Counted from the stretch's first letter, positions 1 through 6,728 are shown. The stretch is 8,590 bases of DNA from Bacteroidota bacterium (GCA_027618855.1 JAQCID010000036.1:1-8590), one strand, 5' to 3'. Numbers and translations are program-made. Notes: generated from the sequence alone by a model not told the origin.

Positions 1-383
1 ATCCCCCATCCCACCGCCAAACAAGCCAGTACGCTGACCAGGATGTTCGCGAGTGCCCAAATGTTGTTTCCTTCTTGAAAAAGGCGAAGTGTGTCGATTG
101 AAAACGTGGAGAAGGTGGAAAATCCGCCACAAAACCCCACAGCCAAAAGAGGCATCCAAATAGAATCTCTGTCCCATTTGGCGCCACCATAAATGATTAA
201 AGCAGCCAGGAGTCCTGTGGCGATCACGTTCGCAGCAAGAATTCCGAGGGGTGCCATTGCAGGCCCCAAATTGTTTCCGCTGCTTGCAAGTATATTTACG
301 CCAGCGCCCAATAACGCTCGGGCAACACTTCCCGCTCCTCCACCTATAAAAATCGCTGTCAGGGTCACAAAGTTGATCGACAT
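1..383 (-). CDS. crcB: Fluoride channel CrcB/Fluc, partial (3' end beyond window)
   Basis: Small membrane protein of the CrcB/Fluc family, which as a dual-topology dimer exports fluoride across the inner membrane. The 127 codons in the window show the family signatures: a glycine-rich first helix with GGGAGSVAR (residues 14-22), GILAAN with the conserved Asn52, and GFCGGFSTFSTFS (83-95), which carries the phenylalanine box and pore Thr/Ser residues. Four hydrophobic segments are visible. Family members are about 120-130 residues long, so only a few codons should be missing past the left edge. The ATG lies at 383-381 and overlaps the stop of the upstream PAP2 gene as TAATG, which suggests translational coupling and leaves no room for a fluoride riboswitch directly upstream. 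The usual Tyr after the first-helix Arg is Ala here. Family assignment is firm from the motifs. Confidence 0.93.
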   Translation of the reverse strand, partial: MSINFVTLTAIFIGGGAGSVARALLGAGVNILASSGNNLGPAMAPLGILAANVIATGLLAALIIYGGAKWDRDSIWMPLLAVGFCGGFSTFSTFSIDTLRLFQEGNNIWALANILVSVLACLAVGWG

Positions 384-976
384 TATTTGGTCTCTAAGTT
401 GAGTCTGGGACGAATCGCATGAAGTACAACACCTCCGAGTGCCGCTCCAAGCATCCAGCCGAAGAGCACATCTCCAGGAAAATGTACGCCCAAGTGAATG
501 CGGCTATATCCGATGAGCAAGGCCCACCCAATGAGAATCCACAACCACATCGTTCCACAAAAAATCATGGAGAGAAGACCGCCTACGAATATTGCAACAG
601 CCATGTGGTTTGCAGCATGCGAAGAAACGAAACCATAGGTGCCGCCTTGATACATCGTGCCATCACTTCTTTCGTAAAGATGCACATCTTCCGCCAAATC
701 TACTCTGTGTGAAGGTCTGAGTCTTTCTGCTGTAGGTTTGATTACCCTCGCTGAAATCACATCAGCAAGTCCCACAGAGATCACGATTCCCAAAACAGCC
801 AACATTCGAGATTTATTCTCAGGGAGATGTTTCCAAAGTAAAAAAAGGATCCCGAGATACAGAGGTGTCCAGGCAATGGGTTGGCTGATCCACCACATCA
901 GCGTGTCACACGAGGGACATGCGCCGTTGATCGCAAAAAACAACGACTCGTCCATATTTGACAACCAATTGATCAC
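383..976 (-). CDS. PAP2-family membrane phosphatase
   Basis: Integral membrane phosphatase of the PAP2 (type 2 phosphatidic acid phosphatase) superfamily, 197 residues. All three catalytic motifs are present: K-x6-RP at residues 80-88, a variant of PSGH read as VSSH at 117-120 with the acid-base His120, and SR-x5-H-x3-D at 158-169 with nucleophile His165 and Asp169. Five or six hydrophobic segments surround them. Members dephosphorylate lipid pyrophosphates or phosphates such as undecaprenyl-PP, phosphatidate or lipid A; the substrate cannot be read from the sequence. The start is taken as GTG at 976, since relatives as I recall them carry about eight residues before the conserved Asp; an ATG at residue 8 (955) is the alternative. 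It follows the acyl-CoA ligase by 12 bases and its stop overlaps the crcB ATG, so it sits inside an apparent operon. Confidence 0.9.
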   Translation of the reverse strand: MINWLSNMDESLFFAINGACPSCDTLMWWISQPIAWTPLYLGILFLLWKHLPENKSRMLAVLGIVISVGLADVISARVIKPTAERLRPSHRVDLAEDVHLYERSDGTMYQGGTYGFVSSHAANHMAVAIFVGGLLSMIFCGTMWLWILIGWALLIGYSRIHLGVHFPGDVLFGWMLGAALGGVVLHAIRPRLNLETK

Positions 977-988
977 TGCGCCTAATCG

Positions 989-2773
989 TTATTCGTAGAT
1001 GCCCTCAATAAGTGCATCATATTTGGTTTTTATCGGCTTGCGCTTGAGCTTAAGGGTAGGTGTAAGTTCTCCTCCTTCAATCGTGAACGGAGCTGGAAGA
1101 ACGCGAATAACCTTCACGCGTTCCCATTGGCTGAATGGCTCCATCAATGTGTTTACCTCTTCCATGATGCGGTCCGTAATTCGTGTATCCTCACCAATCT
1201 TGTCATCTCCTGGGTAGGTGTGGTCGTGGCGTTTGCACCATTCGGTGACCGCAGCGGTGTCAGGAGAAATCAGTGCTGCTGGGTGCTTTCTGTACTCACC
1301 TACGACCATGACTTGTTCGATAAATAGTGACGCCTTGAGTGCATTTTCGAGTAGGGCAGGAGAGACATACTTTCCGCCCGAAGTCTTGAACATTTCTTTT
1401 TTGCGATCTGTAATCCTTAAGAACCCGTCCCCATCAAGTTCACCTATATCGCCGGTATGGAACCAACCGTCTTTAATGACTTCTGCTGTTTTCTCTTCGT
1501 CCTTGTAGTATCCCATCATCACATTTGGACCTTTTACGAGAATCTCTTTGTCTGGCCCGAAGCTGATTTCGACACTTTTTACAACTTTACCTACTGTGCC
1601 TATTCGAAGCATTTCAGGTGCGTTAATTGTATTCACGGTAACGACAGGCGATGTTTCTGTAAGACCATACCCTTCGAGAACGGGAATGCCTGCGCCGTTA
1701 AAAAATCTCGCCAGACGTGCTTGAAGCGCCGCCGAACCAGACGCAACCGCTTTAATACCTGTAAGGCCTAACGCCTCTTTTACTTTAGAGAAGACGAGTT
1801 TGCGTGCCATTTTGAGCTTAAATCCGTACAGACCGTGGCCTTCTTTTTCAGGTTCCCATGCGAGAACGACCCCCAAAGCCCAATTAAATATGACGGTCTT
1901 TACGCCACCTGCTGCACGCCCTTTTGCGACAATCCCGTCATGAAACTTCTCAAGAAGTCTAGGAACAGCCGTAAACATAATGGGTTGAGTTGCGTTGAGG
2001 TCTTGCTTGATTGTTTCAAGAGATTCTCCGAAATAAATACTTGCCCCCATGTACATGTATAGGTAGTGAAGCATCCTTTCAAAAATATGACAAACCGGTA
2101 AAAAGCTGAGCACCCTCATCTCACCATCCACACCGTCCAAGGGGACACGCTCCTTTGCGATCAATGCATTTGTCACTACGTTGTTGTGTGAGAGCATCAC
2201 GCCCTTGGGAAGTCCTGTCGTTCCAGAGGTGTAAATGATCGTTGCGAGATGTTCTGGCAAGACGGCTTCACTTCTTGCATCAAGAGCGGTTTGGTCTTTC
2301 TCGCCTCCTGCTTCTAACACTTTTTTCCATGAATCGGCACCCTCTACGTTCTCAAATGTAAAGATCCCCTTTAAGGTAGGGCACTCCTCTTTTACGGCCT
2401 GCACTTTCGCAAATAGCTCCGCATTCGACACAAAAACGAACGTCGATTCACTGTGATTGATAATGTACTTGTAATCCGCCTCGGTCATTGTAGGGTAGAT
2501 GGGCACGTCAATGGCGCCAGCCTTCATAATTGCATGGTCCATCACATTCCACTCACACCTGTTGTTGTGAGAAATCAGCGCAACCTTATCGCCAACGTTC
2601 ATGCCCATCGCAATCAAACCGCGTGAGGCTCTGTCCACTTCCTCTACGAATTCTTTCGTGGAGTAGCTTAATTTCTTCCCACTTCCATCGTTGGGCATAG
2701 AAAGCATCACATCCAGCGGGTTGTTCTCAAGCTGATATTTCGGGAAATCAAAAAGTCTGGTTGGATTCTTCAT
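989..2773 (-). CDS. Long-chain fatty acid--CoA ligase (AMP-forming)
   Basis: Acyl-CoA synthetase of the ANL adenylating superfamily, 594 residues, of the FAA1-like long-chain class. It activates fatty acids to acyl-CoA through an acyl-adenylate, feeding beta-oxidation or lipid synthesis. Visible motifs are the phosphate-binding loop YTSGTTGLPKG (181-191), GYGLTETSP (368-376), the TGD aspartate motif (440-442), the hinge region RITDRKKEMFKTSGGK (453-468), and a C-terminal TPTLKLKR (571-578) that holds the presumed catalytic lysine. Length is normal for the family and no frame disruption is seen. The ATG at 2773 follows the channel gene by 38 bases and has no Shine-Dalgarno; ATAATTTG ends four bases before it. 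Together with the dehydrogenase two genes upstream it suggests a fatty-acid metabolism theme. Chain-length preference is inferred from overall similarity, so fadD is not assigned. Confidence 0.93.
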   Translation of the reverse strand: MKNPTRLFDFPKYQLENNPLDVMLSMPNDGSGKKLSYSTKEFVEEVDRASRGLIAMGMNVGDKVALISHNNRCEWNVMDHAIMKAGAIDVPIYPTMTEADYKYIINHSESTFVFVSNAELFAKVQAVKEECPTLKGIFTFENVEGADSWKKVLEAGGEKDQTALDARSEAVLPEHLATIIYTSGTTGLPKGVMLSHNNVVTNALIAKERVPLDGVDGEMRVLSFLPVCHIFERMLHYLYMYMGASIYFGESLETIKQDLNATQPIMFTAVPRLLEKFHDGIVAKGRAAGGVKTVIFNWALGVVLAWEPEKEGHGLYGFKLKMARKLVFSKVKEALGLTGIKAVASGSAALQARLARFFNGAGIPVLEGYGLTETSPVVTVNTINAPEMLRIGTVGKVVKSVEISFGPDKEILVKGPNVMMGYYKDEEKTAEVIKDGWFHTGDIGELDGDGFLRITDRKKEMFKTSGGKYVSPALLENALKASLFIEQVMVVGEYRKHPAALISPDTAAVTEWCKRHDHTYPGDDKIGEDTRITDRIMEEVNTLMEPFSQWERVKVIRVLPAPFTIEGGELTPTLKLKRKPIKTKYDALIEGIYE

Positions 2774-2802
2774 CTGTCAAATTATTTAGGCAATTCTACA
2801 AT

Positions 2803-2818
2803 ATTACAACATTACAAC
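2803..2818. repeat. Perfect 8-bp tandem duplication across the channel stop codon
   Basis: ATTACAAC occurs twice without a gap (2803-2810 and 2811-2818). On the coding strand this reads GTTGTAAT twice, so the channel's final Leu codon and TAA stop are echoed eight bases downstream. It is probably a small slippage-type duplication in the gap ahead of the acyl-CoA ligase gene. No function is implied. Confidence 0.6.
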
Positions 2819-3612
2819 TGTTCACCACATTGATTGCAGTGCTTTGCCCCATCCGTATGTGCAGTCGCATTGCAATTCATACAAGCCTGCGTATTTGTGT
2901 TGGCTTTGAAGTTGCTGGCAGCGACAAGTTCTGACCCTATAATTCCAGTGGGAACAGCAATAATCGCATAACCGATAAGCATAATAATCGCCGCAAGGGT
3001 TTGGCCTAGAACGGTGACAGGAGCAATATCTCCATACCCCACAGTCGTGACTGTCACGATGGCCCAGTAGATACTCATGGGAATACTTGTGAACCCATTT
3101 TCACCATGCTCTACGAGGTATACCATGGTTCCTAAAAGTGTCACCAATACGAGAATCGCCCCAAGGAACAAGAGGATCTTTTTGCGAGCGCCCCATAACG
3201 CAGTCTTTAACACGGAGGCCTCTCGTATAAAACCCACCAATTTCAGGACCCTAAACACCCTCATTAATCGAAGGACTCTAATCACACTAAAGCTTGTTGC
3301 ACCAGGGATGAACAACTCTAGAAACGTAGGCAATATGGTCATTAAGTCGACCAATCCATAAAACGAAAAGATGTACCCACTTTTGCGTTTTACAGCGACA
3401 ATTCGGAGGATGTACTCCAGTGTAAAGAGGGCGGTGAAAACATACTCAATGTACCTCAGTATGGTTCCGTACTCTGCTTGGATGTCGGGAACGCTTTCGA
3501 GCATTACAACGATGACACTCAAAACGATTGCCCACAACAAGATTACGTCGAACAGCTTGCCCTTAGGTGTCTCTGCTTCAAAGATAATGTCGTGTAGTTT
3601 CTTTCGATTCAT
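2812..3612 (-). CDS. Six-TM voltage-gated-like potassium channel with C-terminal zinc ribbon
   Basis: Ion transporter of the voltage-gated K+ channel superfamily, 266 residues, inner membrane. Helices S1 to S3 lie near residues 22-40, 52-72 and 82-102. S4 (108-128) carries a regular row of charges every third residue: R112, R115, R118, R121 and K124. S5 is near 143-166. The pore loop ends in the K+ selectivity filter TTVGYGD (189-195), and S6 spans about 203-225. After a short linker the tail has two CxxC pairs (C244/C247 and C259/C262) typical of a small zinc ribbon, expected in the cytoplasm. Selectivity for K+ follows from the filter; voltage sensing is inferred from S4. The ATG at 3612 is preceded two bases upstream by TACATTCGC and lacks a Shine-Dalgarno. 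It lies between the acyl-CoA dehydrogenase and ligase genes with no clear functional link. Confidence 0.92.
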   Translation of the reverse strand: MNRKKLHDIIFEAETPKGKLFDVILLWAIVLSVIVVMLESVPDIQAEYGTILRYIEYVFTALFTLEYILRIVAVKRKSGYIFSFYGLVDLMTILPTFLELFIPGATSFSVIRVLRLMRVFRVLKLVGFIREASVLKTALWGARKKILLFLGAILVLVTLLGTMVYLVEHGENGFTSIPMSIYWAIVTVTTVGYGDIAPVTVLGQTLAAIIMLIGYAIIAVPTGIIGSELVAASNFKANTNTQACMNCNATAHTDGAKHCNQCGEQL

Positions 3613-3614
3613 AT

Positions 3615-3646
3615 GCGAATGTAGTGAACTTTTATAGCAGAACGAA
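3615..3646 (-). promoter_or_regulatory. Candidate Bacteroidota-type promoter before the channel gene
   Basis: On the minus strand TACATTCGC (3623-3615) resembles the Bacteroidota -7 element TAnnTTTG with one changed base. TTCG at 3646-3643, the end of a TTTTTCG run, lies 19 bases upstream, the expected distance for a -33 TTTG-like element. The -7-like box ends two bases before the ATG at 3612, so a transcript would begin at or next to the start codon. The spacing and motif are seen; promoter function is inference. Confidence 0.4.
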
Positions 3647-3665
3647 AAACGGTATTATTTGTGCG

Positions 3666-4553
3666 TTATGCGAAATAAGGAGAGACTGTCATTTCTTTGG
3701 AACCTCGTGTATGAAGGTAAAACCCTTCACCGGATTTTGCGCCAAGTTTACCTGCCATCACCATGTTCACAAGCAGGGGGCATGGCATGTACTTCGATGA
3801 ACCAAGTCCGTCGTGAAGAACACGCATGATTGACAGGCAGATATCGAGTCCTATAAAGTCAGCGAGTTGGAGGGGCCCCATGGGGTGCGCCATTCCGAGC
3901 TTCATGACGGTGTCGATTTCTTCGACTCCTGCGACACCTTCGTTGAGGGTGATAATCGCTTCGTTGATCATGGGCATGAGGATGCGGTTCGCTACAAATC
4001 CGGGGTAGTCATTGACTTCTACAGGAGATTTTCCTAGAGCAGAACTCAGTGCCATTGTTTCAGAACATGTTTCGTCAGACGTCGCATACCCACGAATAAT
4101 TTCAACAAGCTTCATGATCGGCACAGGATTCATGAAGTGCATCCCGATGACTTTATCTGGACGATTTGTCGCAGATGCAATCTCCGTAATCGAGATCGAA
4201 GAGGTGTTTGTCGCGAGGATACAGTGGGGGGGAGCGAGTGCATCTAGCTCTCGGAAAATCTTGAGTTTTAAGTCCAAGTTTTCTGTCGCAGCTTCGACAA
4301 CCAAATCTGCATTTCCGACAGACGCAGACATGTCAGTCGATGTATTGAGACGCGCCAGGGTTTCCGATTTCTCACCTTCTGTGAGACGTTCCTTCGACAC
4401 CAAACGACTTAGATTCTTCTCTATGGTCGCTGTCGCTCTGGAGAGCGCTTCAGACGACATGTCAACAAGCGTTACAGAGTGTCCTTTTTGGGCAAAAACA
4501 TGGGCAATACCATTCCCCATTGTTCCAGCGCCTATTACTGTAATTGCTTTCAT
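3666..4553 (-). CDS. 3-hydroxyacyl-CoA dehydrogenase (3-hydroxybutyryl-CoA dehydrogenase type)
   Basis: NAD(P)-dependent dehydrogenase of the single-function HAD/HBD family, 295 residues, cytoplasmic. It interconverts 3-hydroxyacyl-CoA and 3-oxoacyl-CoA in fatty-acid oxidation or butyryl-CoA-type metabolism. The N-terminal Rossmann fold has GAGTMG (8-13) with Asp31 ending the second strand. Catalytic positions are NTSS with Ser118, His139 in GMHFMNPVP, Glu151 and Asn189 in GFVANR. The C-terminal helical domain (about 185-281) includes the HPMGPLQLADFIGLD segment. The start is the ATG at 4553: it gives a nucleotide-binding strand right at the N-terminus, as in the family. An in-frame ATG at 4613 would add 20 basic residues and overlap the DUF5606 gene. 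That gene ends 13 bases upstream, so the two are likely co-transcribed. The last 15 or so residues (HTRGSKEMTVSPYFA) extend beyond the usual GFY ending. No Shine-Dalgarno is visible. Confidence 0.93.
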   Translation of the reverse strand: MKAITVIGAGTMGNGIAHVFAQKGHSVTLVDMSSEALSRATATIEKNLSRLVSKERLTEGEKSETLARLNTSTDMSASVGNADLVVEAATENLDLKLKIFRELDALAPPHCILATNTSSISITEIASATNRPDKVIGMHFMNPVPIMKLVEIIRGYATSDETCSETMALSSALGKSPVEVNDYPGFVANRILMPMINEAIITLNEGVAGVEEIDTVMKLGMAHPMGPLQLADFIGLDICLSIMRVLHDGLGSSKYMPCPLLVNMVMAGKLGAKSGEGFYLHTRGSKEMTVSPYFA

Positions 4554-4566
4554 GAGATAAAGTTGA

Positions 4567-5139
4567 TCAGCCCTTTTTCGTCGCCTTATTTCCACCAGCT
4601 TTAGATGTTGCACCCTTTGCTGAAGCTCTCTTCTTTGCGACTGGTTTATGCGCTACGTGCTTTTTCTTGGCTTCTGGCTTCTTCTTTGCCGTTGTGCTCT
4701 TGTCTTTTGCCGCATCTTTTTCTTCTCCGTCTTCAGACTCTTTCGGATCTTCAGGGTCAAATGGCAGCGCTTTTTGATCGATTAAAATATTGTACCACTG
4801 CACCAGTTTGCGAAGGTCAGAAGAATACACACGGTCGTGATCTAAATTTGTAATGACACTGTCTACAAAATCCTTGATTTCTTGGGGCGTAGAATTGTGT
4901 GAGGGCGCTTCAGCTCCCTTGCTTTTCTGATGCATCTTAAGGAGGATTTCCTTTAATGGGACATCGTCTTTAAGGGTGTACATCGTGATGTCATTCAGAC
5001 TACTTACACGGATTGACCCGGGAACGCTGGTGCGTTTACCGTCCAACATGCTTTCAACGACAAGGTTCTTTGCCGATGAGGCAAGAACTTTAAATAATCC
5101 GGGCTTGCCCGAAATGGCGAGTACTTCTGAAATCTTCAT
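4567..5139 (-). CDS. DUF5606-family protein with lysine/alanine-rich tail
   Basis: Conserved Bacteroidota protein of unknown function, 190 residues, no signal peptide or membrane segment. The N-terminal part (about 1-60) has the DUF5606 hallmarks: VLAISGKPGLFKVL at 6-19 followed by a small beta-rich stretch ending in ITMYTLKDDVPL. A second, helical part (about 85-122) has DRVYSSDLRKLVQWYNIL, which matches the domain that normally follows. An acidic linker (128-145) leads into a tail of about 45 residues built from Lys, Ala and Ser, similar in composition to histone H1 or bacterial H1-like tails. The tail suggests binding to DNA, RNA or another polyanion, but that is inference. The ATG at 5139 starts directly with the conserved domain. 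It lies 45 bases after the HsdR-N-like gene and 13 bases before the dehydrogenase. Function unknown. Confidence 0.85.
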   Translation of the reverse strand: MKISEVLAISGKPGLFKVLASSAKNLVVESMLDGKRTSVPGSIRVSSLNDITMYTLKDDVPLKEILLKMHQKSKGAEAPSHNSTPQEIKDFVDSVITNLDHDRVYSSDLRKLVQWYNILIDQKALPFDPEDPKESEDGEEKDAAKDKSTTAKKKPEAKKKHVAHKPVAKKRASAKGATSKAGGNKATKKG

Positions 5140-5158
5140 TCTATCGTATTGTATAGTG

Positions 5159-5167
5159 GCGAAAGTA
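5159..5167 (-). promoter_or_regulatory. TAnnTTCGC element before the DUF5606 gene
   Basis: TACTTTCGC on the minus strand, 19 bases before the ATG at 5139, is one mismatch from the Bacteroidota -7 box TAnnTTTG. It is the only copy of this motif in the window with room for a short 5' leader. No convincing -33 element lies 19-21 bases further upstream, so promoter function is tentative. Confidence 0.3.
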
Positions 5168-5184
5168 CGAAGAAAGTCTACTTT

Positions 5185-5649
5185 TTAATGACTTTGATAT
5201 TTCGGGATTGCCTTGAGTACTTCTATGGGCTGTGCTGGGTCTGTCGCGACGACATAGTGTTGGAGACCATTTGTAAGAAGCAGGGTAGGGACTTTAAGCA
5301 CGAGATTGTAACGTGCAGCTTGATCAAGAGCGGTTTGGCCTAAAGGGATGGAAGGCGCTTTACACTCGGCCAATAAGATGGGGTTTCGGTCACGGTTGAA
5401 GCAGACCAAATCGGCACGTTTTGACAAATCGTTGAGGATGAGCGTATGCTCTACAGCCATGAGCCCCATCGGATACCCCAGATCTTCAGAGAGGTGATAA
5501 ATCAGGTGTTGACGCACCCACTCTTCGGGCTCCAGGGCCACCCATTTGCGCCGGATTAAGCACAGAATCTCATCGTGTTTTTCTCCTTTGCGCGCGACGA
5601 GGGTCGGTTGGGGGAGGTTTAATTTGGGGAGATCGGCTTGTCTTGACAT
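5185..5649 (-). CDS. Solitary HsdR-N-like PD-(D/E)XK nuclease-domain protein
   Basis: A 154-residue cytoplasmic protein resembling the isolated N-terminal nuclease domain of type I restriction HsdR subunits (HSDR_N_2 family). Features seen are the helix PEEWVRQ (41-47) with Glu42/Glu43, then Asp80 in KRADLVCF, Glu95-Cys96-Lys97 as the E-x-K of the PD-(D/E)XK core, and Q110 with Y114 as a possible QxxxY motif. The putative catalytic set therefore looks intact. There is no helicase/translocase domain and no HsdM or HsdS gene nearby, so this is not a restriction system. The gene diverges from holA across 38 bases, an arrangement I recall from other Bacteroidota, which hints at a housekeeping DNA role. 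That role is not established. The ATG at 5649 follows TAACTTCGC by three bases. Confidence 0.85.
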   Translation of the reverse strand: MSRQADLPKLNLPQPTLVARKGEKHDEILCLIRRKWVALEPEEWVRQHLIYHLSEDLGYPMGLMAVEHTLILNDLSKRADLVCFNRDRNPILLAECKAPSIPLGQTALDQAARYNLVLKVPTLLLTNGLQHYVVATDPAQPIEVLKAIPKYQSH

Positions 5650-5652
5650 GGT

Positions 5653-5684
5653 GCGAAGTTAGAGATTGAAGTTGTTAACTTCGC
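5653..5684. promoter_or_regulatory. Perfect 9-bp inverted repeat in the holA divergent gap; bidirectional promoter/operator candidate
   Basis: The arms are 5653-5661 and 5676-5684, separated by 14 bases. Read outward on each strand, each arm is TAACTTCGC, ends three bases before an ATG and fits the Bacteroidota -7 box TAnnTTTG with one change. A second GAAGTT (5668-5673) also pairs with AACTTC (5677-5682) across GTT, so direct and inverted copies of the hexamer are nested. It may be two back-to-back -7 boxes, a regulator site, or both. No clear -33 element is visible for either direction. Confidence 0.45.
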
Positions 5685-5687
5685 TCT

Positions 5688-6704
5688 ATGGCTCACAGGC
5701 AAATCATACGGAACGTTCAGTCGGGTAAATTTGCGCCTATCTATGTCCTTCACGGAGAGGAATCATTCTTTATAGAGGAGATCACGAAGGTTTTGTTGGC
5801 GTGTACCGTTGATGAAACGTCGAAAGATTTCAATGAGATGGTGGTGTATGGACGGGATACTGACCTCAATCAAATACTGGCTTCTGCGAGACGATTCCCC
5901 ATGATGGCAGAACGACAACTCGTACTTGTCAAAGAAGCGCAAGACTTGAAGTGCTGGAACCGCAAAGATGAACTGGAAAAGTTGGCAGCGTATGCAGAAT
6001 CTCCTGTGTCGAGTACGGTGTTGGTTTTTGCGTACATGAATAAAAAGATTGACGGCAGATCGAAGGCCGTCAAAACGTTGTCAAAAAACGGCATCCTCTT
6101 TTTAAGCGAGAAAGTCAAGGACTATAAACTGTCTGAGTGGATTGCTTCCTATGTCAAGGATCAGGGATTAACCATCAATGGTCAAGCCTCTCAACTCCTG
6201 TCTGAATATCTGGGCAACGATTTAAGAAAAGTGGTCAATGAAATTTCAAAACTTAAAATTTCTTTGCCTGCAGGGAGTGAGGTCACCTCTGAAGTCATCG
6301 AAAAGCACATCGGAATCAGCAAAGAATACAACGTATTTGAATTGCAGAGAGCACTGGGGGGCAAGGACGTAGGGAAGGCTTCACGCATCGTAAATCACTT
6401 CGAGTCAAACCCGAAGAGCAATCCACTGGCGATGGTTATCCCGGTACTGTCAGCCTATTTCGCGAAAATCTTTGTCTACCATGGATTGAAAGATAAATCG
6501 CAACAATCGGCAGCCAAATCCATGGGTTGCAGTCCTTTTGCCGTTCGAGATTATTCCGCAGCATCCAGGCTTTATGAGGTTAATAAAATCGCCCGAATCT
6601 TCAGCTATCTCCGTGAAGCAGATCGGAAATCGAAAGGTCAAGGGAATGCAACAATCTCTGAAGGGATGATTCTTCGTGAAACAATCTTTAAGATTCTCCA
6701 TTAA
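5688..6704 (+). CDS. holA: DNA polymerase III subunit delta
   Basis: Delta subunit of the clamp loader, which opens the beta sliding clamp and helps load it at primed DNA. Length is 338 residues, normal for the family. The N-terminal part (about 15-140) is the AAA+-like domain lacking a functional Walker A: PIYVLHGEESFFIEE (17-31) is the typical delta opening, followed by RRFPMMAERQLVLVKEAQ (68-85), the region that contacts the beta clamp in known structures. The central helical domain includes SEYLGNDLRKVVNEISKL (172-189), and the C-terminal collar domain (about 215-338) starts at YNVFELQRALGGKD. The ATG at 5688 gives a start close to the conserved domain and has no Shine-Dalgarno; TAACTTCGC ends three bases upstream. 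The gene is divergent from the HsdR-N-like gene and is followed 86 bases later by the OmpA-family gene. Confidence 0.95.
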   Translation: MAHRQIIRNVQSGKFAPIYVLHGEESFFIEEITKVLLACTVDETSKDFNEMVVYGRDTDLNQILASARRFPMMAERQLVLVKEAQDLKCWNRKDELEKLAAYAESPVSSTVLVFAYMNKKIDGRSKAVKTLSKNGILFLSEKVKDYKLSEWIASYVKDQGLTINGQASQLLSEYLGNDLRKVVNEISKLKISLPAGSEVTSEVIEKHIGISKEYNVFELQRALGGKDVGKASRIVNHFESNPKSNPLAMVIPVLSAYFAKIFVYHGLKDKSQQSAAKSMGCSPFAVRDYSAASRLYEVNKIARIFSYLREADRKSKGQGNATISEGMILRETIFKILH

Positions 6705-6728
6705 TTTATTGAAAATTGGACGTAACGA

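Noticed and set aside
384..420. A fluoride riboswitch directly upstream of crcB
   Set aside because: The crcB ATG overlaps the PAP2 stop, and the upstream sequence is coding with no visible riboswitch fold.
4012..4560. A 182-codon plus-strand open frame opposite the 3-hydroxyacyl-CoA dehydrogenase gene
   Set aside because: It is fully antisense to a gene with intact catalytic motifs, and its translation has no recognisable domain. The same holds for the other plus-strand frames at 193-402, 419-998, 999-2456, 3077-3637 and 4605-5343.
4554..4613. A 20-residue N-terminal extension of the dehydrogenase starting at 4613
   Set aside because: It would overlap the DUF5606 gene, which encodes its basic tail there in another frame, and the family's nucleotide-binding fold starts right at the internal Met (4553).
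5643..5648. TTGACA, a perfect sigma70-like -35 box for holA
   Set aside because: No -10-like sequence lies 16-18 bases downstream. It overlaps the HsdR-N-like start codon, and Bacteroidota primary promoters do not use this consensus.
5185..6704. A restriction-modification or other defence island around the HsdR-N-like gene
   Set aside because: Neighbours are housekeeping genes (holA, a DUF5606 gene, a dehydrogenase), and there is no methylase, specificity, helicase or mobility gene.
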